DNA of 34,034 nt, taken from contig JAIOYL010000014.1 of assembly GCA_021741195.1 (NCBI GenBank), positions 1 through 34,034 on the forward strand. Reading direction: 5' to 3'. This DNA comes from Sneathiella sp. Lineage in GTDB: Bacteria > Pseudomonadota > Alphaproteobacteria > Sneathiellales > Sneathiellaceae. Positions 20,109-32,541 of this stretch are shown in pieces. Numbering within the stretch: the first letter of the stretch is position 1; each line of letters starts with the position of its first letter. The position numbers and the translations under genes are program-made. The notes under the pieces are model-generated. The model was not told the origin of the DNA and made no database searches. It was given only the letters and a program-made list of their open reading frames with translations.

Positions 20109-20198
20109 AATAAATAAATTATGTGGACAATCTGTTTTGTGTCATGCAAAGTTTTGTGACGGCTTCGGACGACGCCAACAAAGGCCTGAAGGATTGAG

Positions 20199-20552
20199 AT
20201 GGGGAAACTGACAACGCATGTTCTGGATACCGCCGCAGGGATACCCGGAAAGGGAATCCGGATAGATCTGTACCAGCTGTCAGACGGCAGACGGGCGTTG
20301 ATTGATACGCGCGTTACAAACGCGGACGGGCGTTGCGACGCGCCAATTCTGGAGGGTCAGAATTTCAAGCGCGGCAAGTATGAGCTGGTTTTCCATATGG
20401 GGAGCTATTTTGACACGACAGGCATTGAGTTGCAGGAACCCAAGTTTCTCGACGACATTGTTTTGAGATTTGGGATTAGCGATGCGGACGAGCATTACCA
20501 TGTCCCCCTCCTCGTCTCGCCGTACAGCTATTCTACCTATCGCGGCAGTTAG
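20199..20552 (+). CDS. uraH: 5-hydroxyisourate hydrolase (transthyretin-related)
   Basis: 117 aa: LTTHVLDTAAGIPGKGIRIDLYQL, TNADGRCDAPIL, HYHVPLLVSPYSYSTYRGS (C-terminal YRGS). Confidence 0.97.
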   Translation: MGKLTTHVLDTAAGIPGKGIRIDLYQLSDGRRALIDTRVTNADGRCDAPILEGQNFKRGKYELVFHMGSYFDTTGIELQEPKFLDDIVLRFGISDADEHYHVPLLVSPYSYSTYRGS

Positions 20553-20572
20553 AATGAGGCCGCCCGATATGC

Positions 20573-20578
20573 TATAAT
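20573..20578 (+). promoter_or_regulatory. Possible -10 box (TATAAT) of an internal promoter for xdhA
   Basis: Exact TATAAT in the uraH-xdhA gap, 27 nt before ATG 20605. No good -35 hexamer at 17-18 bp (TAGAAT or TTAGAA), so weak. Confidence 0.25.
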
Positions 20579-20604
20579 GTAAAAATTCGATTTTGGAAGA
20601 TGTC

Positions 20605-22071
20605 ATGCGCCAGAAACTGAAATATGTGCATCGGGGGGAAATTGTCGAGTTGGCGGATTTTGATCCGACGACGACAGTTCTCAATTATCTCCGGTATGAA
20701 CGGGCGCTGACCGGCACCAAGGAAGGCTGCGCGGAAGGCGACTGCGGCGCCTGTACTGTAGTCCTCGGAGATCTGGTTGAGGGAAAGCTTCGCTATCAGG
20801 CCGTTAATGCCTGCATTCAGTTTCTCCCCACTCTCGATGGCAAGGAGTTGATCACCGTCGAGGATTTGAAGTCAGAGGACGGCACCCTGCATCCGGTGCA
20901 GACGGCGATGGTCGAAGCAAATGGCACTCAGTGTGGATTTTGCACACCGGGGTTCGTGATGTCGATGTTCGCCGAGATGCATACAAATGAAAATACGGAT
21001 CGTCGACACCTCAACAATGTCCTGGCGGGGAATCTCTGCCGCTGCACCGGTTATGGCCCCATCGTTGAGGCGGCGGCGAAAATCGCGACATTGGGAGCCA
21101 AGGATCAGTTCCATGACCGTGAAATTGTGACGACCGCTCTTCTTGAAAGCCTTGATAATGAGCCTGCACTTCATCTCAATTGGCAAGACCGCCAATATTT
21201 TGCCCCGAAAACCGTCGACGAACTGGCGCGCTTTCTGGGCGAGCATCCCGATGCGACAATTCTTGCCGGGGCGACGGACGTCGGGCTTTGGGTAACGAAG
21301 CAACATCGCGAATTAAAGTCGGTCGTCTATATTGGCCAGATCGACGCGCTAAAAACTATCGAGGAAGAAGACGGACAGCTCATCATTGGCGCTGGCGTCA
21401 CCTATAGCGACGTCTGGGATACTCTCACCCGCCACTATCCGGACTTTGGTGAGTTGATCCGGCGCATTGCCTCAACCCAGATCCGCAATAGCGGAACCAT
21501 TGGAGGCAATATTGCCAACGGCTCCCCGATTGGCGATACACCGCCCGCGTTGATCGTGCTTGAAGCCACGCTTCGGCTGCGTTCCAAAAGCGGGCATCGC
21601 GATGCCCCGCTTGAAGATTTCTTTATCGGCTATGGAAAACAGGATTTACGCTCCGGTGAATTCGTCGAGGCCGTTCTGCTGCCGCTTCCACGAAAGGACA
21701 GCCGCTTTGCAACCTATAAAATCTCCAAACGTTTCGATCAGGATATCTCTGCTGTCTGCGCTGCATTCCACCTGACCCTCGATAGCGGAAAAGTTGACAC
21801 TATCCGGATATGTTATGGCGGCATGGCGGGAACGCCAAAGCGCGCGATTGCAGCCGAGCAGGCCATCATCGGCAGGAAATGGTCGGAAGAGACCATTGAG
21901 GCTGCATTGACAGTGATAACCGAAGATTATCAACCGATGACGGATATGCGCGCAAGCAAGCAATACAGAATGTTGGCGGCGCAGAACTTGCTGAAAAAAT
22001 TCTATATCGAAACATCTGCACCCGGCATTGCGACGCGGATTGTCGGCGAAGGAGGACTTGCCTATGCGTAG
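20605..22071 (+). CDS. xdhA: Xanthine dehydrogenase small subunit (2Fe-2S / FAD), XdhA
   Basis: GCAEGDCGACTVVLG and CGFCTPGFVMSM...NLCRCTGYGPI Fe-S motifs; FAD domain (ILAGATDVGLWV, TIGGNIANGSPIGDTPPALI). ORF track starts at TTG 20593; ATG 20605 with upstream GGAAG is preferred. Confidence 0.96.
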   Translation: MRQKLKYVHRGEIVELADFDPTTTVLNYLRYERALTGTKEGCAEGDCGACTVVLGDLVEGKLRYQAVNACIQFLPTLDGKELITVEDLKSEDGTLHPVQTAMVEANGTQCGFCTPGFVMSMFAEMHTNENTDRRHLNNVLAGNLCRCTGYGPIVEAAAKIATLGAKDQFHDREIVTTALLESLDNEPALHLNWQDRQYFAPKTVDELARFLGEHPDATILAGATDVGLWVTKQHRELKSVVYIGQIDALKTIEEEDGQLIIGAGVTYSDVWDTLTRHYPDFGELIRRIASTQIRNSGTIGGNIANGSPIGDTPPALIVLEATLRLRSKSGHRDAPLEDFFIGYGKQDLRSGEFVEAVLLPLPRKDSRFATYKISKRFDQDISAVCAAFHLTLDSGKVDTIRICYGGMAGTPKRAIAAEQAIIGRKWSEETIEAALTVITEDYQPMTDMRASKQYRMLAAQNLLKKFYIETSAPGIATRIVGEGGLAYA

Positions 22072-24418
22072 CCCTCCCGCCAACACAAGGGAAATTCAGG
22101 GTCAGGTTCATAGCGCCCATCCCCATGACAGCGCCGCGAAGCAGGTTGCTGGGGACGCCCTTTATATTGATGATATCGCGGAGCCTAAGGATCTCCTTCA
22201 TCTTTATATCGCGCAAAGTGAAAAGGCCCATGCAAAGCTTCTGAAGATGGATGTTTCAGCGGTCAGGACCGCGCCCGGCGTTGTTGCCGTACTGACGGCT
22301 GAAGATGTGCCGGGAGTAAATGACGCTGCCCCACTTGCCGGTGATGATCCGGTGTTCGCAGAAGGGATTGTCGAATATGCGGGCCAGTCTTTATTTGCTG
22401 TCGCGGCTGAAACAATGGACCAGGCACGCGCTGCAGCGAAGCTTGCAATAATTGAATATGAAGAACTCCCGGCGATTGTCACCGTTGAGCAGGCGATGGA
22501 AGCAAGCTCCTTTGTCCTGCCCCCCCGGGAGATCCGGCGCGGCGACGCCACCAAAGCGATAACAACGGCAAAGCACCGGTTGCGCCAGCGCTTAGAAATC
22601 GGCGGACAGGATCATTTCTATCTCGAAGGCCATGTCGCCCTCGCACTTCCCGGTGAGGACGGCGATATCTTCGTTCATTCCTCGACCCAACATCCGACGG
22701 AGATTCAGCATAACGTCGCCAAATTCCTTGATCTGCCGGATCATTCGGTCACCGTCGAGATACGGCGGATGGGCGGCGGCTTTGGCGGCAAGGAAACGCA
22801 AGGCGCCTGGTTCGCGGCGATTGCGGCGCTCGCGGTGAAGATGACCGGTCGGCCAGCGAAAATTCGCCTCGATCGGGACGACGATATGATTATGACCGGC
22901 AAACGCCATGACTTTGTTGCCACCGTCGAGATGGGTTTCGATGATGAAGGGCGCGTGAGCGGAGCTGAATTCATTTTCGCATCGCGCTGCGGCCGATCTG
23001 TGGATTTATCTGCCTCCATTAACGACCGGGCGATGTTCCATGCTGATAATTGCTATTACTTTGAGAATGTCACGATCATCTCCCATCGCTGCAAGACGCA
23101 CACGGTTTCAAACACGGCATTCCGCGGCTTCGGCGGTCCGCAAGGTATGCTCGCGCCGGAACGGATGATGGACGCCATCGCCTGCTACCTCGGCAAGGAT
23201 CCGCTTGAGGTGCGCAAAAGCAATCTCTATGGCAAGGAAACACGCAACGTCACCCCTTACCAAATGACGGTCGAGGACAATATTGCGCCAGAGATTATTA
23301 CCGAGCTTGAAAAGAGCGCCGACTATGCCGCGCGCCGGAACGCTATCCGCGCTTTCAACAGGATGAGCCCCTATCTCAAGAAAGGCATCGCGCTGACGCC
23401 TGTGAAATTCGGTATCTCCTTCACTGCATCCCATCTTAATCAGGCTGGCGCCCTTTTGCATGTCTATACGGATGGCAGTGCCATGATCAACCATGGTGGC
23501 ACCGAGATGGGCCAAGGGCTTTATATCAAGGTCGCGCAGGTCGTCGCTGAGGTTCTCCAAATCGATATCGAGCGGGTTAAAATCACGGCGACCAGGACCG
23601 ACAAGGTGCCAAACACCTCACCGACTGCCGCATCTTCCGGCGCGGATCTGAACGGCAAGGCGGCCGAGGCCGCGGCGCTGTCTATTAAGGAGCGGCTCAT
23701 CACTTTCGCTGCCGCCCATTATGATATTGCTGCGGACGAAATTAAATTCCTGCCGAACAGAGTGCGCATCGGAAAAGACGAGATTTCGTTCAAGGATCTG
23801 GTGCAGCTTGCTTATATGAACCGGATTTCGCTTTCCGCAACAGGATATTACCGCACACCGAAAATTCACTATGATGCCACGACCCTCTCCGGCCGGCCGT
23901 TTTATTATTTCGCCTATGGCGCGGCCGTCTCAGAGGTGATCATCGATACCTTAACCGGCGAGAACAAGGTTGTTGCGGTGGATATTCTCCATGATACCGG
24001 CAAGAGCCTCAATCCCGCGATCGACCTTGGCCAGATCGAAGGAGGTTATATTCAGGGCATGGGGTGGCTGACAACGGAAGAGCTTTACTTCGATGCCAAG
24101 GGTATTCTGAAAACGCACGCCCCCTCCACATATAAGATTCCAGCCTGTAGCGATCGCCCGGCGATTTTCAATATGAAGATCTTTGAGCGCGGCGAGAATA
24201 TCGAAGAAACGATCTTCCGATCGAAAGCTGTCGGCGAACCCCCTTTCATGCTCGCCATCTCTGCCTTCAACGCCATTGCAGATGCCATTTCCAGTGTCGC
24301 CGATTACCACCTCTATCCCGACCTCGACGCACCCGCGACACCGGAGCGAGTGCTGATGGCCGTGCAGAAAATAACCGAAACCGTCCACGAGAGCGAACTG
24401 ACGGAAGCCGCACAATGA
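22064..24418 (+). CDS. xdhB: Xanthine dehydrogenase molybdopterin-binding large subunit, XdhB
   Basis: GGGFGGKETQ, AFRGFGGPQGMLAPERMMD, GGTEMGQGLYIKVAQV, QIEGGYIQGMGWLTTEEL. ORF track starts at 22028; ATG 22064 with GGAGG upstream is preferred. Confidence 0.96.
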   Translation: MRSPPANTREIQGQVHSAHPHDSAAKQVAGDALYIDDIAEPKDLLHLYIAQSEKAHAKLLKMDVSAVRTAPGVVAVLTAEDVPGVNDAAPLAGDDPVFAEGIVEYAGQSLFAVAAETMDQARAAAKLAIIEYEELPAIVTVEQAMEASSFVLPPREIRRGDATKAITTAKHRLRQRLEIGGQDHFYLEGHVALALPGEDGDIFVHSSTQHPTEIQHNVAKFLDLPDHSVTVEIRRMGGGFGGKETQGAWFAAIAALAVKMTGRPAKIRLDRDDDMIMTGKRHDFVATVEMGFDDEGRVSGAEFIFASRCGRSVDLSASINDRAMFHADNCYYFENVTIISHRCKTHTVSNTAFRGFGGPQGMLAPERMMDAIACYLGKDPLEVRKSNLYGKETRNVTPYQMTVEDNIAPEIITELEKSADYAARRNAIRAFNRMSPYLKKGIALTPVKFGISFTASHLNQAGALLHVYTDGSAMINHGGTEMGQGLYIKVAQVVAEVLQIDIERVKITATRTDKVPNTSPTAASSGADLNGKAAEAAALSIKERLITFAAAHYDIAADEIKFLPNRVRIGKDEISFKDLVQLAYMNRISLSATGYYRTPKIHYDATTLSGRPFYYFAYGAAVSEVIIDTLTGENKVVAVDILHDTGKSLNPAIDLGQIEGGYIQGMGWLTTEELYFDAKGILKTHAPSTYKIPACSDRPAIFNMKIFERGENIEETIFRSKAVGEPPFMLAISAFNAIADAISSVADYHLYPDLDAPATPERVLMAVQKITETVHESELTEAAQ

Positions 24419-25467
24419 GCAACTGGGCGGACATATTAACGGTATTCACGCCGGAGGAGGGGCCCGCCGTTCTTGTCACCGTCGGGGCGATCAAGGGTTC
24501 AACGCCGCGCGATACCGGCGCTAACATGCTGGTAACGACGAAGAGGACTGCCGGAACCATCGGCGGCGGACGGCTGGAATATCTGGCGATTGAGAAAGCG
24601 CGCGCCATGTTGAGCGACTATAGCGCAGATGCGCAAATCCTGAAGCTACCGCTTGGACCGGATCTCGCGCAGTGCTGCGGGGGCCATGTTGATATCCTTA
24701 TGGATAAGCTGGAAGCCGATGAGGTGTTAAATTTATTTAACCGGTTAAATATACTTAATGACTTTGGCGTTCTGCTGTCCCACTGGTCGAAAAAGGGATC
24801 CCGCCGACAGCTCGCCGGGATAAGCGACTGCCCCATCTATATCGACAAACCGCTGCAATCCGCAATCGAACGGAGAATTGTTGCTCCGGGCGCGGAGATT
24901 GTTTTCTCTCCCACAGATAAAGCGAGTTTTACGCTTGTGCAGTCCCTAAACAATGCAGAATTTCATATAACCCTTTTCGGCGCGGGACATGTTGGAAAAG
25001 CCCTTGTCCATGTGTTATCGCCGCTCCCCTGCTCGATTATCTGGGTCGATCAGCGCGAGGATACGTTTCCCGATCACATCCCCTCCAACGTCCGAAAAAT
25101 TGTGACCGACAGCCCGGCGGACCAGGTTGCGGGCAGCCTGGCAAACAGTTTCTTTCTGGTCATGACCCATAGCCACCAACTGGACTTGGAGATTTGCGAA
25201 ACACTGCTCAACCAAAGATCGGATGAAGCCTATATCGGCGTGATTGGCTCAAAGACAAAAAAGGCGAAGTTTGAAAAGCGTCTTGCGCTCCGCGGCTTCG
25301 ATGCCGGAACGATCGCGCGGATAACCTGTCCGATCGGGCTCGACCATTTGAACGGAAAGCGCCCGGCGGAAATTGCCTTAAGCGTCGCAACAGATATTCT
25401 TCTTCGGCATCGGCGCGCGGTTGAAAGAAAGGCTTCGACAAAGGTGGAAGGTGCAAATGGAATATAA
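24415..25467 (+). CDS. xdhC: Xanthine dehydrogenase accessory protein XdhC (Moco-binding chaperone)
   Basis: 350 aa: VTVGAIKGSTPRDTGANMLVT, GTIGGGRLEYLAIEKAR, LGPDLAQCCGG, LFGAGHVGKALV, GVIGSKTKKAKFEKRL. ATGA overlap with xdhB. Confidence 0.95.
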   Translation: MSNWADILTVFTPEEGPAVLVTVGAIKGSTPRDTGANMLVTTKRTAGTIGGGRLEYLAIEKARAMLSDYSADAQILKLPLGPDLAQCCGGHVDILMDKLEADEVLNLFNRLNILNDFGVLLSHWSKKGSRRQLAGISDCPIYIDKPLQSAIERRIVAPGAEIVFSPTDKASFTLVQSLNNAEFHITLFGAGHVGKALVHVLSPLPCSIIWVDQREDTFPDHIPSNVRKIVTDSPADQVAGSLANSFFLVMTHSHQLDLEICETLLNQRSDEAYIGVIGSKTKKAKFEKRLALRGFDAGTIARITCPIGLDHLNGKRPAEIALSVATDILLRHRRAVERKASTKVEGANGI

Positions 25468-25561
25468 TTGCGCTTTGCTGACAGACAGCGGAACGCTATC
25501 TGCGAGAATAAAATAACGCGGATTGGGCCGCAACAGTTTGAGAACGAGGGGGATGTGTTGA

Positions 25562-27115
25562 ATGACTATTGGCAGCGGAGAAACACCGCAGCTGGAATTA
25601 CGGGGGATTACAAAACAATATCCCGGATGTCTGGCCAACGATCATATCGATCTCAAGATAATGCCCGGCGAAATTCATGCATTGCTCGGTGAAAATGGAG
25701 CGGGCAAAAGCACCCTCGTAAAAACCATCTATGGCGTCCTTGAAGCTGACGAAGGCGAGATTTTCTGGGCCGGAGAGCTGGTCAAAATCCCGAACCCGCA
25801 TGCCGCCCGAAAAATTGGCATCGGCATGGTGTTCCAGCATTTCTCGCTATTTGAAGCGATGACGGTCACCGAGAATATCGCACTCGGGATGTCCGGACGA
25901 CAGGATATGAAAGCCCTCGAAAAACAAATTATTGAGGTTTCCAGCAATTACGGCCTGCCCTTGGAGCCACGCCGGCAGGTGCATACGCTTTCTGTCGGTG
26001 AAAAGCAGCGCATTGAAATCGTTCGCTGCCTGCTCCAGGATCCCAAGCTCCTGATCATGGATGAGCCGACGTCGGTTCTCACGCCCCAGGAAGCCGCGAA
26101 AATGTTCGAAACGCTTCGCCGCCTTTCTTCCGAAGGTGTTTCCATCCTTTACATCAGCCACAAGCTCGATGAGATCAAGGCGCTCTGCCACAAGGCGACA
26201 ATTCTCCGCGGCGGCAAATATATCAGCGAATGCGACCCGACGCTTGAAACGGCCAAAAGTCTCGCCGAGATGATGATTGGCACGGACCTCCACGCGCCTG
26301 AGCATAATATCGAGGAGAACACGGGCCCAATTCGCCTGAAAGTCCGGAATCTCAGCGTCGACGCGGACATCGAATTTGGCATTAATCTCAGCACCATTAA
26401 TTTCGAGGTCCACAGCGGGGAAATTCTGGGCATCGCAGGTGTCGCCGGTAACGGGCAGGTGGAACTACTTTCCGCATTGAATGGCGAAACCAAATGCGAA
26501 GATGGTGAAGCCATTGAGCTTGACGGAAAAGCGATCGGCCGTCTTGGGCCGAACCAGCGCCGCAATCTCGGCCTCGCCTTTGTGCCGGAGGACAGGCTTG
26601 GACATGGTTCCGTCCCGGAAATGATGCTGACGGAGAATGCGTTTTTAAGTGGTTACAGCCGTATGCAGCTTATGAACAGCGGCTTTATCAATACCGGTGC
26701 GACCGCCGCCTATGCCAAGGAAATTGTCGACAAGTTCGACGTCCGGACACCTGGAATCCATCACACGGCGAACAGCCTTTCAGGCGGGAACCTGCAGAAA
26801 TTCATTGTCGGCCGGGAAGTCCTGCAAAAGCCCAATGTCATTATTGTCGCCCATCCGACCTGGGGGGTTGACGCGGGGGCGGCGGCCTCCATTCACCAGA
26901 CACTCATTGATCTTGCGGAAGCCGGCGGCGCTGTTCTTGTCGTCAGCCAGGATCTCGATGAGCTGTTCGCCATCAGCGGCCGTATTGCCGTAATCGCCGA
27001 CGGCCGACTGTCTGTTAGCCGCAACCTTAAAGAAATCACAATTGAAGAAATTGGTCTTCTGATGGGTGGCACCCATAGCATGGGCGAAACCGGAGGGCGG
27101 TCACATGTTGCTTAA
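25562..27115 (+). CDS. ABC transporter ATP-binding protein with two ABC domains, BMP-type purine/nucleoside importer
   Basis: 517 aa: LLGENGAGKSTLVKTIYG, LSVGEKQRIEIVRCLL, LLIMDEPTSVLTPQEA; second half GVAGNGQVELLSAL, SGGNLQKFIVGRE. Confidence 0.93.
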   Translation: MTIGSGETPQLELRGITKQYPGCLANDHIDLKIMPGEIHALLGENGAGKSTLVKTIYGVLEADEGEIFWAGELVKIPNPHAARKIGIGMVFQHFSLFEAMTVTENIALGMSGRQDMKALEKQIIEVSSNYGLPLEPRRQVHTLSVGEKQRIEIVRCLLQDPKLLIMDEPTSVLTPQEAAKMFETLRRLSSEGVSILYISHKLDEIKALCHKATILRGGKYISECDPTLETAKSLAEMMIGTDLHAPEHNIEENTGPIRLKVRNLSVDADIEFGINLSTINFEVHSGEILGIAGVAGNGQVELLSALNGETKCEDGEAIELDGKAIGRLGPNQRRNLGLAFVPEDRLGHGSVPEMMLTENAFLSGYSRMQLMNSGFINTGATAAYAKEIVDKFDVRTPGIHHTANSLSGGNLQKFIVGREVLQKPNVIIVAHPTWGVDAGAAASIHQTLIDLAEAGGAVLVVSQDLDELFAISGRIAVIADGRLSVSRNLKEITIEEIGLLMGGTHSMGETGGRSHVA

Positions 27116-28181
27116 GATCGAGAAACGCGCCGAATATTCGAAGGCAATGGTTTACCTCACGCCTGTGATCGCTCTGGTACTGACAGTGCTGGCCAGCATC
27201 ATTTTGTTTAAACTACTTGGGGTTAATCCAATTGAGGCTCTGTATCAGTTTTTTGTTGCGCCACTTGATTCCAAATATGAACTTTCGGAACTCTTCGTAA
27301 AGGCGACGCCTCTTATTCTCTGCGCTATCGGTCTGTCCGTTGGCTTTCGCGCCAATGTCTGGAATATCGGGGCGGAGGGGCAGCTGACCATGGGAGCGAT
27401 CGTCGGGAGCAGCCTTTTCATATATTTTCCCGAAACAGAGAGTGTCTTCCTGTTGCCCGCGATGATTATGCTGGGCGCCGTCGGCGGCGGCGCCTGGGCA
27501 GCAATCCCGGCGTATTTCAAGACCCGCTTCAATGCGAATGAAATATTGACCAGCCTGATGCTTGTCTACGTTGCCATTCTGGTTCTCTCTCTACTTGTCC
27601 ATGGGCCCTGGCGGGACCCGGCCGGCTTCAATTTTCCGGAATCCCAGACGTTCAGTCCGAGCGCCACCATGCCCATCCTTGTCTCCGGCACCCGCATGCA
27701 TTTTGGCACTTTACTTGCCTTGCTTGCCGTTCTTGGCACCTGGATCATGTTGGCCCGCACCCTCATTGGGTTTCAGGTAAAAGTCATCGGAGCCGCGCCA
27801 AGGGCAGGCGGTTATGCCGGATTCAGCCAGAAGAAAGTTGTCTGGTTCGTCCTGCTTTTTGGGGGCGCCATGGCGGGCATTGCCGGAATATCGGAAGTGA
27901 GTGGCCCCATTGGCCAGGTTCTCCCCACAATTTCGCCCGGCTACGGCTTCACTGCCATTATTGTTGCCTTTCTTGGACGGCTGCACCCCGTCGGTATCTT
28001 TTTTGCTGGCCTGCTTATGGCGCTCACCTATCTGGGCGGCGAGACGGCACAGATCAGTCTTGGTCTGCCTGTAGCGGTAACCGGCGTCTTTCAGGGCATG
28101 GTCCTCTTCTTCCTGCTCGCCTGTGACGTTCTCGTTCACTACCGTTTCCGTCTGAATACTGCAAGAAAGGTCGTATCCTGA
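27105..28181 (+). CDS. ABC transporter permease (YufP/BMP-associated type)
   Basis: Hydrophobic protein: ATPLILCAIGLSVGFRANVWNIGAEGQLTMGAIVG, ARAGGYAGFSQKK, PGYGFTAIIVAFLGRLHPVG. ATG 27105 (MLLKIEKRAEYSK) preferred over GTG 27066. Confidence 0.92.
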   Translation: MLLKIEKRAEYSKAMVYLTPVIALVLTVLASIILFKLLGVNPIEALYQFFVAPLDSKYELSELFVKATPLILCAIGLSVGFRANVWNIGAEGQLTMGAIVGSSLFIYFPETESVFLLPAMIMLGAVGGGAWAAIPAYFKTRFNANEILTSLMLVYVAILVLSLLVHGPWRDPAGFNFPESQTFSPSATMPILVSGTRMHFGTLLALLAVLGTWIMLARTLIGFQVKVIGAAPRAGGYAGFSQKKVVWFVLLFGGAMAGIAGISEVSGPIGQVLPTISPGYGFTAIIVAFLGRLHPVGIFFAGLLMALTYLGGETAQISLGLPVAVTGVFQGMVLFFLLACDVLVHYRFRLNTARKVVS

Positions 28182-29110
28182 TGTCTGGATTTGATTGGAT
28201 CACTCCGGTAATCCTCACCGTCATCACGGCGGCCACTCCCCTAGTCTTCGCTGGCATCGGCGAACTCATCACGGAAAAGTCAGGCGTGCTTAACCTTGGC
28301 GTCGAGGGAATGATGCTTGTCGGTGCCGTAAGTGGGTTTATAACGGCCACCGTTACCGGAAACTATTTCCTTGCCGTCGCCGCCGCTGCGCTTGCCGGTG
28401 CCATAATGGCTTTTCTGTTCGGCATCCTGACATTATCGTTGATGGCAAATCAGGTCGCGACCGGTCTCGCGCTGACCCTGTTTGGCGTGGGCCTGAGCGC
28501 CTTGATGGGGCAGAATTTTGTCGGCCAGCCGGTCGCAGCACTGGCCAAGCTCGATATCCCGGGTTTATCTGACCTGCCTTTTATCGGCCCAATCCTTTTC
28601 GGCCAGGACGGGCTGGTCTATCTTTCTTTTGTTATGGCTATTGTGGTCAGCTGGTTTCTCTATAAAACCAAGGCCGGACTTATTTTGCGCGCCGTCGGTG
28701 ATTCACATGACGCCGCCCATTCGATCGGTTATTCAGTGATCGGCATTCGTTATCTCGCTGTAATGTTTGGCGGCGCGATGTCAGGAATCGGCGGCGCTTA
28801 TCTGTCGCTCGCCTACACCCCTATGTGGGCGGAGAATATGACAGCAGGTCGGGGCTGGATTGCCCTCGCACTGATCGTCTTCGCTACATGGAAGCCTGGT
28901 CTTGTGGTCGTCGGTGCCTATATGTTTGGCGGCATTACGATTTTGCAGTTGCACGCGCAGGCCGCGGGACTTAACGTGCCTTCACAGGTTCTTTCCATGC
29001 TGCCTTATCTTGCAACCGTATTTGTTCTCGTCTTGATATCGAAAGATCAATCCCGGATCAGAAAACATGCGCCGGCCTGTATCGGCAAGATTTTTCATCC
29101 AGCTGCTTAA
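28181..29110 (+). CDS. ABC transporter permease (YufQ/BMP-associated type)
   Basis: 309 aa: TAATPLVFAGIGELITEKSGVLNLGVEGMMLVGAVSGF, MFGGAMSGIGGAYLSLAYTPMW, GRGWIALALIVFATWKP. Confidence 0.93.
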   Translation: MSGFDWITPVILTVITAATPLVFAGIGELITEKSGVLNLGVEGMMLVGAVSGFITATVTGNYFLAVAAAALAGAIMAFLFGILTLSLMANQVATGLALTLFGVGLSALMGQNFVGQPVAALAKLDIPGLSDLPFIGPILFGQDGLVYLSFVMAIVVSWFLYKTKAGLILRAVGDSHDAAHSIGYSVIGIRYLAVMFGGAMSGIGGAYLSLAYTPMWAENMTAGRGWIALALIVFATWKPGLVVVGAYMFGGITILQLHAQAAGLNVPSQVLSMLPYLATVFVLVLISKDQSRIRKHAPACIGKIFHPAA

Positions 29111-29151
29111 TCCACAGGAAATAACAATCACTTATGACAAAGGAGAAAGTA

Positions 29152-32475
<3,324 letters not shown>

Positions 32476-32541
32476 ACAGTTTGCCCATAAAAATATTTGC
32501 GATGCAGTTGGAAACATTTTCAGTTTGAGGGACAGGCGTAA

